NCBI RefSeq assembly: GCF_900114915.1
Contig: NZ_FOUS01000021.1
Location: forward strand, 62,001-126,000
Reading direction: 5' to 3'
Source of the DNA: Bradyrhizobium sp. Rc3b
GTDB taxonomy: Bacteria; Pseudomonadota; Alphaproteobacteria; Rhizobiales; Xanthobacteraceae
DNA length: 64,000 bases
This document shows positions 16,407 to 25,155 of the stretch, piece after piece. The notes beneath the pieces are model-generated. The model was not told where the DNA came from. It worked only from the letters and a program-made list of their open reading frames with translations, and searched no databases. Each line of letters starts with the position of its first letter. The first letter of the stretch is position 1. A program made the position numbers and the translations under genes.

Positions 16407-17624
16407 TTGGTACCCCCTTTGGAGCCCGCGGACTCCGCGACAGCGACGCTTGCCAATCAACGATCTATCCTATTACGCAACCGTTCATCTGGCCTGAAAC
16501 ATGCTGCTCCATGGTGCGACCGCAACGCAGGAGATGAGCCTCTGCGCCTTCTTAAAGCTTGCCCGCGCTATGCTCCGACCGATTTGATCTCTCTGCCGCG
16601 TGCTGCCGAACGGCTAGGTCTTGGTGAACTATGGATCAAGGACGAGACGCAGCGTCTTGGCATAGGTAGCTTCAAGGGACTTGGCGGAGCCTATGCGGTG
16701 CTGAAGCTCGCTATGCAACACGTCGAGAGGCGGACGGGGCGAGCAATTCTGCCGGCAGAACTGATGGAGCCTGGCGTTCGGGCTATGCTCTCCGAACTCA
16801 CCTTTTCCTGTGCATCTGACGGCAATCACGGCCGTTCGGTATCAGCCGGAGCGCGGCTCATCGGAGCGCGGGCTGTTGTGTATCTGCACCAAGGCGTGAG
16901 TGACGAGCGTGCCGCCCATATCTCGCGGCTCGGTGCTCAGTTCGAGCGTGTATCAGGAGATTATCACGATTCGGTGGAAGCTGCAGCCAAAGCCGCCTCG
17001 CAGGCCGGTTGGATTGCGGTCCCAGATACGGTCGGACCAGGAGAAGATGCCACGGCCTGCACGCTTGTGGTTCAGGGCTACTCGATCCTGACCGATGAAA
17101 TCGTTGCCGCCACCACGGGACAGCAAAAGCCCTTTACGCATGTTCTGGTTCAAGCTGGTGTCGGAGGTCTCGCTGCAAGTGTATTCGGCCATGGCTGGGC
17201 GCGTGGTCTATTCGGGCCCGATACCCATCTCTGGGTCGTGGAGCCGGAACGATCGGCCTGCCTCTACGAAAGCGCTCGAGCCAAGATGCCCGTGCGCCTT
17301 CCGACGGGGCCTGCGACGAACATGTCGATGCTCGAATGCCAAAGCCCATCGTTGTTGGCTTGGCCGATCATCGAAGATCTGACTACCGGATACATCACGG
17401 TAAGCGACGAAGAGGCCGCAGATGCGGTACGTTTGCTTAATGAGGGCATGTCAGGCGATCCGCGTGTTTGCGTCGGAGAATCGGGAGCGGCGGGATTGGC
17501 AGGCCTCTTAAGGGCGGCCAAAGAGAAGGACCGAAAAACACTTGGGCTCGATCAGTGCGCCAAGGTTCTGCTCTTTGCGACGGAAGGCCCCACCGACGTA
17601 TCGGTTTGGAGCGGAAACAAATAG
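16407..17624 (+). CDS. dpaL: Diaminopropionate ammonia-lyase (or related beta-lyase)
   Basis: A 405-residue fold-type II PLP enzyme. The start is TTG 16407, fixed by a perfect AGGAGG at 16395-16400. PLP lysine K90 lies in GSFKGLGGAYAV, and the family stretch FSCASDGNHGRSVSAGARLIGARAVVYLH follows. Known DpaL turns 2,3-diaminopropionate into pyruvate and two ammonia. Length and motifs match the DpaL/YgeX family well. Cytosolic. It sits next to a class V aminotransferase (divergent) and an AsnC gene (convergent), upstream of ABC importers and hydrolases, suggesting that diaminopropionate or a beta-substituted alanine is an intermediate here. Confidence 0.85.
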   Translation: MVPPLEPADSATATLANQRSILLRNRSSGLKHAAPWCDRNAGDEPLRLLKACPRYAPTDLISLPRAAERLGLGELWIKDETQRLGIGSFKGLGGAYAVLKLAMQHVERRTGRAILPAELMEPGVRAMLSELTFSCASDGNHGRSVSAGARLIGARAVVYLHQGVSDERAAHISRLGAQFERVSGDYHDSVEAAAKAASQAGWIAVPDTVGPGEDATACTLVVQGYSILTDEIVAATTGQQKPFTHVLVQAGVGGLAASVFGHGWARGLFGPDTHLWVVEPERSACLYESARAKMPVRLPTGPATNMSMLECQSPSLLAWPIIEDLTTGYITVSDEEAADAVRLLNEGMSGDPRVCVGESGAAGLAGLLRAAKEKDRKTLGLDQCAKVLLFATEGPTDVSVWSGNK

Positions 17625-17645
17625 GCAGGAGCAAAGCGCTACCGG

Positions 17646-18128
17646 TCAGGATACGTCAAGATTGATGCGGGTGGTGAACTTGACCGTCTGCATCGATACA
17701 TATGTGTTGAATGACTTGATGTTCTTGTCAGGAAAGAATGCTCGCTCGGTGAAAGCCCCATATTCCTCCATCGAGCCAGTATTGACAACCAGAATGAAAT
17801 CAGCCGAACCCGTTACGTAATAGCACTGCGTAACCTCAGGATAGGCGCTCATTCGATTCTTGAAGGTGTGGAGAAGATCGAGCTGCTCTTGCTCGAGCGC
17901 CACGAGCACGATCGACGTGACCCGTTTGCCGGCGACAGAAGGCGATATGATCGAGACGTCGGACATGATCGCCCCATTTTCACGCAATCGCCTGAGCCGA
18001 CGCAGGCAAGAAGTCGGCGAAAGTCCCACGCGCTCTGCCAGTTCCTCAGAAGTCTGCAGATTATTCTCCTGCAGCAGCATGAGAAGCTTCATGTCGAGGC
18101 GATCTAGGTCAGCGCGCGTGATAGCCAT
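17646..18128 (-). CDS. Lrp/AsnC-family regulator
   Basis: A 160-residue regulator with an N-terminal helix-turn-helix (residues about 8-60, DRLDMKLLMLLQENNLQTSE...LSPTSCLRRLRRL) and a C-terminal RAM ligand-binding domain (SIVLVALEQEQ ... VTQCYYVTGSADFILVV). Such proteins sense amino acids and control local uptake and breakdown genes. It is convergent with dpaL and divergent from the substrate-binding protein gene at 18255, so it most likely controls both, through the dyad at 18141-18180. Confidence 0.9.
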   Translation of the reverse strand: MAITRADLDRLDMKLLMLLQENNLQTSEELAERVGLSPTSCLRRLRRLRENGAIMSDVSIISPSVAGKRVTSIVLVALEQEQLDLLHTFKNRMSAYPEVTQCYYVTGSADFILVVNTGSMEEYGAFTERAFFPDKNIKSFNTYVSMQTVKFTTRINLDVS

Positions 18129-18140
18129 TTAAGCACTCAA

Positions 18141-18180
18141 TTTGCCGTTTTATGGCATTTGGGGCTAGCAAAACGGCGAA
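18141..18180. promoter_or_regulatory. Inverted repeat between asnC-type gene and ABC operon
   Basis: TTTGCCGTTTT (18141-18151) and AAAACGGCGAA (18170-18180) form an 11-bp dyad with one mismatch, immediately upstream of the AsnC gene start and facing the ABC transporter operon. Probable AsnC-family binding site. Confidence 0.5.
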
Positions 18181-18254
18181 TTTAGCCACCTAGTTGCCAC
18201 ATTATATGCACGAAGCCGGACCGAGCAAGCTTTGGCTATACAAGGGAGGGAAAC

Positions 18255-19370
18255 ATGGTGGATGTCGTCCGACGCAAGCTACTGCAGGGCACCGCTTTGG
18301 CTGGGGGACTGGCGGCCGCCCGCTCGCTGTTTCCCGCGCCTGCAATCGCACAGATAGCCAAGGGCACCGGCGAAGTCGTTGTCTACGATGGCGGCGGGTC
18401 TTGGGGGGAGGCCAAGCGGATCGCCTACTTCGAGCCCTTCGAGAAGGAGACCGGTATCAAGGTTATCGCCCAGCCACGCACCGATACGGGTGCGGTGCGA
18501 GCGAGCGTGTTGGCGGGCGCTCCCCGATACGACGTGACAATTCTTCCTGGCGGCAAGGCCCCGACTTTCGAGCGGGACAATCTTCTGCTTCCGATCGACT
18601 ATGGTTACTTCGATAAGGCGGACCTCGACTCGTTCAGTCCGGTCAAGGTCGGCAAGTTCACCGTGCCCGCGATCATCTATTCGCTGTTCATTGCGTATGA
18701 CGCGTCGAAGTTTACATCCAATGCGCCGAACACTTGGGCGGATGTCTGGGACGCCCAAAAATACGCGGGACGGCGTTCGCTCATGGCCGGAACCTGGGCC
18801 TCCGACGGTGGTACTTTCGAAGCTGCTCTGATGGCGGACGGTGTTGATCCGTCGAAGCTCTATCCACTTGATTGGGATCGCGCGTTCAAGAGCCTCAGCC
18901 GGGTCAAGCCGAGCATCTTGAAATGGTGGAACACCGGCGCGGAAGCTCCGCAGATGATCATTGATAAGTTGATCACTGCCGGTAGCGCCTGGAACGGCCG
19001 GGTTTCGGCAGCCAACGAGCAGGGGGCCAAGATCGGCTACACCTGGAATCAGGGAATGCTGCAATACGACACCTGGGTAGTCCTGAAAGGCACGAAGAAT
19101 GCGGACAATGCATTCAAGTTTCTCGCGTTCTCAGCGCGAGCCGAAAATCAGGCGAAATTCGTCCAGCACATCCTCTATGCGCCACCGAACTCGCGTGCAT
19201 TCGAGCATGTGCCCTCTGAACGGGCGAAGCTCCTGCCGACCTCCCCCGAAGCACGGAAGCTGCAGTTCGTCCAGGACTACGAGTTCTGGAACACTGTGAG
19301 CTCCAACGGCAAGGCCAACAATGAAATTGCCGTTGCTCAATGGGAGCGTTGGATTTCCGGCGTACGGTAG
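18255..19370 (+). CDS. Polyamine/iron-type ABC substrate-binding protein
   Basis: A 371-residue periplasmic protein. The N-terminus VRRKLLQGTALAGGLAAARSLFPAPAIAQ is a Tat-like signal with cleavage after AIA. The mature part is a family 1 extracellular solute-binding fold as in PotD/PotF and related proteins (EVVVYDGGGSWGEA, YDVTILPGGKAPTFE, LKWWNTGAEAPQMI). GGAGGG at 18245-18250 precedes the ATG. It heads an operon with the fused permease, the M24-like enzyme, the ATPase and the M20 enzyme. Cargo is unknown; cationic amino compounds are common for this group. Confidence 0.85.
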   Translation: MVDVVRRKLLQGTALAGGLAAARSLFPAPAIAQIAKGTGEVVVYDGGGSWGEAKRIAYFEPFEKETGIKVIAQPRTDTGAVRASVLAGAPRYDVTILPGGKAPTFERDNLLLPIDYGYFDKADLDSFSPVKVGKFTVPAIIYSLFIAYDASKFTSNAPNTWADVWDAQKYAGRRSLMAGTWASDGGTFEAALMADGVDPSKLYPLDWDRAFKSLSRVKPSILKWWNTGAEAPQMIIDKLITAGSAWNGRVSAANEQGAKIGYTWNQGMLQYDTWVVLKGTKNADNAFKFLAFSARAENQAKFVQHILYAPPNSRAFEHVPSERAKLLPTSPEARKLQFVQDYEFWNTVSSNGKANNEIAVAQWERWISGVR

Positions 19371-19377
19371 CATCAAA

Positions 19378-21174
19378 ATGGTGGATGCGAGTCTGGCCAT
19401 GCCGCATAGGAGAGACACCTCAGGACGGGTGCGGTTGGTGCCCGTCCTCCTTCTCTTGCCGATCGTGATCCTGTTCTTGGTCGGCTACGTCGTGCCGCTT
19501 GCGCAACTCGTGCTCAAGAGCCTGCAACACGATGGTGCCTGGTCGCTCAAGAGCTACATCGAGATCGCCAACTCGCCGGCGTTTGTATGGATTGTCCTCA
19601 GGACACTCGCGCTAGCCGCGACCGTGACGGTCGTCTGTTTGCTCATTGCTTATCCGCTCGCGTATGCCGTTTCGAAATGTCCACCGCGCCTGGCGGCATT
19701 TTTGCTTCTTATTGTCACTCTCCCATATTTGACGAGTGTCCTGATCAGGACCTATGCATGGATCGTCCTGCTCAGCCCCAACGGACCGATTAATCAACTC
19801 CTCTTGCACCTTGGCCTTATCTCCGAGCCGCTGCAAATGGTGTTCAATTCGGTCGGCGTCTATGTCGGCATGGTGCAGGTCCAGCTGCCGCTCATGGTGT
19901 TTCCTCTCTACGCCGTGTTGGCGCGGGTTAATCCAAGCCTTGCAAAAGCGGCACAAAGCCTCGGAAGTCCTCCTACCGACGCCTTCCTGAGGATCACGCT
20001 GCCAGCCTCGATGCCAGGCGTGATCAGCGGCTGCACGCTCGTCTTTCTGTCCAGTCTCGGCTTCTATATTACGCCAGAGCTTCTTGGTGGCCCTGATAGC
20101 TATCTGATCGCTCAGGGCATTAGCCTGCGCGTGCTGATTCTCGGCAATTTTGATGAAGCCGCAGCCCAATCATCAGTCTTGATGCTGACGGTGATCGCGG
20201 TCTTTCTCATATTTCGTCAGCGGATCGCGGAAGAACTCGACGATCGCCCGCATAACAACGTTTCTCTGGCCGGCAAGTCCACATCCGGTCTTTCCGCGCA
20301 GTGGCCGATACTGGAGCGACTGACGGCGAGCTTGCACGGCCCGTCAATGAGGCTGCATGAGGCCTTGACGGCCGTCCGCCGACCCTTGTTGTACGTTAGC
20401 TCAGGGGTGACGCTCCTCCTTCTGGTGCTGCCGTTCGTGGTCGTAATTCCTCTTGCATTCAGCGATGCACCATACCTCACCTTTCCGCCGCCCGGCTACT
20501 CGCTGCGGTGGTTCTCAAGTTTGCTTAAGAATACGCAATGGCTCGATGCCCTTAGCTTCAGCCTGAAATGGGCAGGACTGTCCGCTCTCCTGAGCGTAGC
20601 GATTGGTGTGCCCGCCGCCTTCGCTCTCGTGCGGTACCGGTTCTCTGCACGCGTGCCTGTCTATCTTCTCCTGATTTCCCCGCTGATCGTTCCTCATGTC
20701 GTAATCGCAGTTTCCCTGTTCTTCGCTCTCGCCGGATCCTCGCTGATCGGCAATCCGCTGGCATTTGCCCTTAGCTATACGATCATTGGCGCACCATATA
20801 CGGTCGTTGTCATGATCGCAGGGCTCAAGCGCTTTAATCGCACCCTCGAACTGGCTGCGGCAAGCCTGGGGTCGAGCCCTATTGTGACGCTGAGAACGGT
20901 GACGCTACCTTTGCTGTTGCCGACGCTAGCGAGCGCAGCGCTCTTCGCGTTCATCGTGGGGTTCGATGACGTTGTGTTCGGTCTGTTCCTGAGCGGGCCC
21001 GCGGCGACGCCGTTGCCCATGAGAATGTGGGACAACATTCGCCTGGAAATCAGTCCCCAGATCGCCGTCATCGCCGTTCTGTTTCTCATCGTTCTTGCGC
21101 TTCTGATGCTTCTGCGGCTGTTCGTGGGCGCGGTTGTTCAAGTTCGTCGCCCGCAGGAAAGCCTCCATCGTTGA
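19378..21174 (+). CDS. Fused ABC permease (PotB-PotC-type in one chain)
   Basis: A 599-residue membrane protein from ATG 19378, seven bases after the binding-protein stop. It contains two complete six-helix permease domains in tandem. The first (about 20-285) has EAA-loop AAQSLGSPPTDAFLRITLP. The second (from about 320) has EAA-loop AAASLGSSPIVTLRTVTLP. In most PotABCD systems these are separate genes; fused forms are known in the iron/polyamine group. The two halves form the translocation pathway energised by the ATPase at 22438. Confidence 0.88.
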   Translation: MVDASLAMPHRRDTSGRVRLVPVLLLLPIVILFLVGYVVPLAQLVLKSLQHDGAWSLKSYIEIANSPAFVWIVLRTLALAATVTVVCLLIAYPLAYAVSKCPPRLAAFLLLIVTLPYLTSVLIRTYAWIVLLSPNGPINQLLLHLGLISEPLQMVFNSVGVYVGMVQVQLPLMVFPLYAVLARVNPSLAKAAQSLGSPPTDAFLRITLPASMPGVISGCTLVFLSSLGFYITPELLGGPDSYLIAQGISLRVLILGNFDEAAAQSSVLMLTVIAVFLIFRQRIAEELDDRPHNNVSLAGKSTSGLSAQWPILERLTASLHGPSMRLHEALTAVRRPLLYVSSGVTLLLLVLPFVVVIPLAFSDAPYLTFPPPGYSLRWFSSLLKNTQWLDALSFSLKWAGLSALLSVAIGVPAAFALVRYRFSARVPVYLLLISPLIVPHVVIAVSLFFALAGSSLIGNPLAFALSYTIIGAPYTVVVMIAGLKRFNRTLELAAASLGSSPIVTLRTVTLPLLLPTLASAALFAFIVGFDDVVFGLFLSGPAATPLPMRMWDNIRLEISPQIAVIAVLFLIVLALLMLLRLFVGAVVQVRRPQESLHR

Positions 21175-21298
21175 ACTGATGAATGGAGCGCGCTTGTGAC
21201 ATTGTTCATCCTACGAGGAAGCCAATGGCGCCTTTCCTGAAGCAGTCCACTCGATCCAATCTGGGTCGAGGTCTCGCAATCGCAACGGAGCATCGACC

Positions 21299-22441
21299 AT
21301 GAGCCGCGATCTCACCTTCTCCGTCGAGGAGTACAAGCGTCGATGTGACGCCGTCCGAAAATTGATGGCAGAGCGTCGTCTTGACTGTGTCATCTTTGAC
21401 GAGCCCGAAATGATGTCCTGGCTCTCGGGCTATACGGTCTCCGAAAATCTCTGGCGAGCGTGCATCGTGCCGGCATCGTACGAACCGTTCTTGCTGGTGC
21501 GCAAGCTTGATATGCCCCCGGCGCGGCAGCGCACGTGGATGGATAATATCGTGGGGTTTGGCGATTGGGACGATCCGCTGGCGGTGCTGGCGAGCACCTT
21601 GCGGGAAAGTGGTTCGGTGCCCGCCCGGATTGGCGCTGAGTTTCAATCGAACTCGTTTACGATCCAAAGACTCCAATCGCTGCGCAAGCTCTTGCCGGAT
21701 ACCGAGTTTTTTGACCTTGAGCGTTCCGGATGGGATCTCAGGCGATGCAAGTCGCCGGAAGAGATCGCGCATATGTCCCGGGCCGGTTCACTGTTGGATG
21801 CGGCATTCGACGCGACTGTCAAGGAGGTGGCGAGCGGTAAGAGTCAACGTGACATCGCTGCAGCTGCCGCTGCAGCCTACTACCGGCTTGGCTTTGACGA
21901 TGGCTTTGTTGGGCCTCTCAATGTCGGATCAGGCTGGGATTCGCTGCACGGGTTCCTCGCAGAGCGGCCGCTGGTCGATGGCGATATCGTTCATATCGAG
22001 CTCTTGCCGCGATTGCGCTTCTATACGGTACGGATCATGCGATCGGTCATCGTGGGACCGGCAACCGACGAACAGCGAGCTGCGGCTCAGACTCTTATCG
22101 CGTTACAAGATCGCCAAATCGCCGCGCTCCGGCCTGGCGCGATTGCCGCTGATGTCGACCGCATTGTGCGGGAAGGCGTTGTCGCGGCCGGGTTGCGCGA
22201 GACCTACGATAACATTACCGGGTACACGCTTGGTACCGCTCCGCTCGTTTCACAGCACACGAGTGACCTATATCGCTGTTTCACGCCTCGTTCGGATTGG
22301 ACCGTCGAGGAAGGAATGGTCTTTCACATGTACACATCCGCTGCTGGCCTTGCCTTCAGCGAGTCCGTCGTGGTGACCAGCTCGGGTGGGAAGCGATTGT
22401 CCTCGATACCGCGCAAGATATTCGAGACGAGGCCGAAATGA
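21299..22441 (+). CDS. M24-fold (creatinase/ectoine-hydrolase-like) hydrolase
   Basis: A 380-residue protein with an N-terminal creatinase domain (1-130) and a C-terminal pita-bread M24 domain. The metal ligands of M24 aminopeptidases are largely missing: the first Asp motif reads GDIVHIELLPRLRFYTVR (both Asp replaced), and the GHGIG histidine motif reads GYTLG. The last Glu (FSESVVVTSSG) remains. Metal-free M24 enzymes include creatinase and the ectoine hydrolase DoeA, which open C-N bonds of small amidines or cyclic compounds. Located between permease and ATPase genes, it likely acts on the imported compound. The exact reaction is unknown. Confidence 0.75.
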   Translation: MSRDLTFSVEEYKRRCDAVRKLMAERRLDCVIFDEPEMMSWLSGYTVSENLWRACIVPASYEPFLLVRKLDMPPARQRTWMDNIVGFGDWDDPLAVLASTLRESGSVPARIGAEFQSNSFTIQRLQSLRKLLPDTEFFDLERSGWDLRRCKSPEEIAHMSRAGSLLDAAFDATVKEVASGKSQRDIAAAAAAAYYRLGFDDGFVGPLNVGSGWDSLHGFLAERPLVDGDIVHIELLPRLRFYTVRIMRSVIVGPATDEQRAAAQTLIALQDRQIAALRPGAIAADVDRIVREGVVAAGLRETYDNITGYTLGTAPLVSQHTSDLYRCFTPRSDWTVEEGMVFHMYTSAAGLAFSESVVVTSSGGKRLSSIPRKIFETRPK

Positions 22442-23565
22442 GCGTCAGCACAGCAATGGTGAATGAAAGGGTAAGGGCAGGTGCAGCTACGTCGCAGGGC
22501 AAGCGTGGCTCCGTCTCGGTCAACTCGTTGACCAAGATGTTTGGTCCTGTCAAGGCGGTCGATGACGTCTCTTTGTCGGTCGAACCAGGAGAGTTCGTCG
22601 CCTTGCTTGGATCGAGCGGGTCAGGAAAATCAACGCTGCTGATGATGATCGCAGGGTTCGAAGCGTCGTCATCCGGCGATATCATGCTCGATGGCACACG
22701 GATCAATGATGTTCCAAGCTATCGTCGCGGCTTCGGCATGGTTTTTCAGAGTTATGCTTTGTTCCCCCATATGACTATCGCCGAGAATATTGCCTTTCCA
22801 CTGCGGCGCCGTGGCCTGCGTGGAGCAGATGTTGAGCGTGAAGTCGCTAAAGCCCTCAAGCTCGTTGCACTCGACGGATATGGTGCGCGACTTCCGAGCC
22901 AGTTGTCGGGGGGACAACAGCAGCGCGTCGCTCTGGCCCGCGCTCTCGTCTTCCGTCCGCCGCTGTTGCTGATGGATGAGCCGCTCGGGGCCCTCGATCG
23001 TAAGCTCAGGCAGCAACTTCAAATGGAGATCAAACTGATCCATAAGGAGGTTGGTAGCACCATCATCTTCGTTACCCACGACCAGGAGGAAGCGCTGTCG
23101 ATGGCTGACCGCGTTGCGGTTCTCGAACGAGGCCGCTTGCAACAGTGCGGGACGCCGCGTGAGCTATACGAGAAGCCGGCTACTGCATTTGTCGCGGATT
23201 TCATCGGCGAGATGAACTTTCTGCCGGTCGAGTTGCGGCGGTCTCAAGGCGAGGTGTGTGCCCGCAGCGCTGATCTTGGCCTTGAGATTATACAGAAAAC
23301 CCATCAGGTGCTCTCGTCGGGCGATCGAGGCGTTCTGGCCGTTCGCCCGGAGTATGTTGGCTTGACAGCCGACGACAGCGCCACCGCGACGGTTTTGGAA
23401 TCGGCCTACACGGGCACAAACCAAAGCGTGCTTGTGCAGGTAGGGTCCATTCGATTGACAGCCCGGACTTCGGTGAGCCCCGGACGGCCGCTTTTTCTAT
23501 CAGGGCAGCGGGTGCGTGTTTCGGTTGATGCCGAGCACACGCGCGTGTTTCCGGCCGTCGGTTGA
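22438..23565 (+). CDS. PotA-type ABC ATPase
   Basis: A 375-residue ATPase starting at ATG 22438, overlapping the previous stop (ATGA). Walker [10 protein letters not shown] (58-66), signature LSGGQ (156-160), Walker B LLLMDEP (about 176-182), and a C-terminal TOBE regulatory domain (about 280-375, VRPEYVGL...). This length and TOBE domain are typical of PotA/UgpC ATPases. It energises the fused permease at 19378. Confidence 0.92.
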   Translation: MSVSTAMVNERVRAGAATSQGKRGSVSVNSLTKMFGPVKAVDDVSLSVEPGEFVALLGSSGSGKSTLLMMIAGFEASSSGDIMLDGTRINDVPSYRRGFGMVFQSYALFPHMTIAENIAFPLRRRGLRGADVEREVAKALKLVALDGYGARLPSQLSGGQQQRVALARALVFRPPLLLMDEPLGALDRKLRQQLQMEIKLIHKEVGSTIIFVTHDQEEALSMADRVAVLERGRLQQCGTPRELYEKPATAFVADFIGEMNFLPVELRRSQGEVCARSADLGLEIIQKTHQVLSSGDRGVLAVRPEYVGLTADDSATATVLESAYTGTNQSVLVQVGSIRLTARTSVSPGRPLFLSGQRVRVSVDAEHTRVFPAVG

Positions 23566-23596
23566 GCTCCCTTTGGCGTGCGAGGAGCCGCCCGTA

Positions 23597-24991
23597 ATGA
23601 GCCGGAACGCCGCAATCTCGCGCGCGAGAAGCCATCTGGATTCTGGGGACTTCGAGGCCGTGCTCTCGCGGCTCGTCGCTATTCCTTCTGAGAGTCAGAA
23701 CCCGGAGCGAAAACGTCAGCTTGCCGAGTATCTCGGCCAGCTCCGCTGCATGCTTGAAGAGCTTGGCTGCGATTGCCAGCTTTTGACGCTTGCGGGCGCG
23801 GTCTTCCTGTATGCAGAGCGTAGGGAAGATGGAGCATTGCTCACGGTGCTCGGATATGGGCACGGGGATGTGGTTCGGGGAATGGAGGGATCGTGGGCCG
23901 CAGGAAGGTCGCCTTGGCACCTGGCAAAGCTCGATGATCGCTGGTATGGACGTGGTGTCGCCGACAATAAGGGACAGCATGCCATCAACATTGCCGGTCT
24001 CCGCGCTGTCCTCGAGACAAAAGGTCGGCTGGGGTTCAACCTAAAATACCTGATCGAGATGGGCGAAGAAATCGATTCGCCCGGCCTCCGCGAACTCTGC
24101 TTGACGCACAAGAAACTCTTGCGCGCAGATATCTTCGTTGCCTCGGACGGACCGCGCTTGTCCGAGCATCGGCCGACAGTGTTCCTCGGCTCGCGCGGAT
24201 GTGTCACATTCGACATTTCAATTGACGCGCGCGAGAGCGCATATCATTCGGGCAATTGGGGCGGTCTGCTTTCCGATCCCGCAATCCAGCTCGCACATGC
24301 CTTGACCACGATTGTCTCTCCGACCGGCCGCATCCTGATCCAAGAATGGCTTCCAAATGAGCTGCCTGACGCCGTCCGGCGGGTGCTTGCCGATTGTGTC
24401 GTTGACGGGGGACCTGGAGGACCTCAGATCGATCCGGCTTGGGGTGAGCCGGGACTGACTCCCGCAGAGCAGGTGTATGGTTGGTGCTCGTTTGATGTTC
24501 TCGCCATCAGCTGCGGAAATCCGCAGGCGCCGGTCAACGCCATTCCCCCGAGTGCCTGGGCGCGGTGTCAGCTCCGCTTCGTGGTTGGCGTTGATCATGA
24601 GGACATTGTGCCGGCCCTGCGGCGCCACCTCGCGAAGTCCGGGCTCGACATGGTTCAGGTGACGCCCAGCCCTGACGACGGCGTTTTTCTTGCCACGCGC
24701 CTCGATCCCGAGAATCCTTGGGCTAGGTGGACCCAAGCCTCGATCCTGCGGACGACGGGGAAATCGCCGGCAATGTTACCCAATTTCGCGGGATCGCTTC
24801 CGAACGACGTCTTTGCCAACGTGTTGGAGTTGCCCACGTTGTGGGTACCCCATGCCTATCCTGGGTGCCGGCAACATGCAGCCAATGAGCACCTCCCGAT
24901 CGGGCTGGCGCGTGAGGCCCTGGAGATTATGGCGGGGTTATATTGGGATCTCGGCGAGGTTGATACCCTGCCTTCAGTCCGACGAGGATGA
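23597..24991 (+). CDS. M20-family metallohydrolase
   Basis: A 464-residue zinc hydrolase from ATG 23597. Metal and catalytic residues are present: H89 and D91 (GYGHGDVV), D123 (GRGVADNKGQ), E157/E158 (EMGEEIDSPG), D184 (ASDGP) and a C-terminal His (CRQHAANEHL). M20 enzymes hydrolyse peptides or N-acyl amino acids in the cytosol. Last gene of the polyamine-type operon, so a plausible deacylase for the imported substrate, parallel to the deacetylase step of ectoine breakdown. A substrate cannot be read from sequence. Confidence 0.85.
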   Translation: MSRNAAISRARSHLDSGDFEAVLSRLVAIPSESQNPERKRQLAEYLGQLRCMLEELGCDCQLLTLAGAVFLYAERREDGALLTVLGYGHGDVVRGMEGSWAAGRSPWHLAKLDDRWYGRGVADNKGQHAINIAGLRAVLETKGRLGFNLKYLIEMGEEIDSPGLRELCLTHKKLLRADIFVASDGPRLSEHRPTVFLGSRGCVTFDISIDARESAYHSGNWGGLLSDPAIQLAHALTTIVSPTGRILIQEWLPNELPDAVRRVLADCVVDGGPGGPQIDPAWGEPGLTPAEQVYGWCSFDVLAISCGNPQAPVNAIPPSAWARCQLRFVVGVDHEDIVPALRRHLAKSGLDMVQVTPSPDDGVFLATRLDPENPWARWTQASILRTTGKSPAMLPNFAGSLPNDVFANVLELPTLWVPHAYPGCRQHAANEHLPIGLAREALEIMAGLYWDLGEVDTLPSVRRG

Positions 24992-25155
24992 ACGGATCGG
25001 CTGCGATTTGCGGGCGCCGTGGCCCGGGAGATCGCTTTTCTGCGAAGGCCCTTGCGCATTTTCGAAGTACCGCTTCCCAAATGTTGCGCCAAGCTCCGTC
25101 GAAGCGGCGCCGGGCGCCAATTTTCGAACCGGATGCTGGAACGGGGGCAGGGCAG

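Noticed and set aside
19612-20169. Minus-strand frame inside the fused permease
   Set aside because: Antisense shadow of the permease; no independent evidence.
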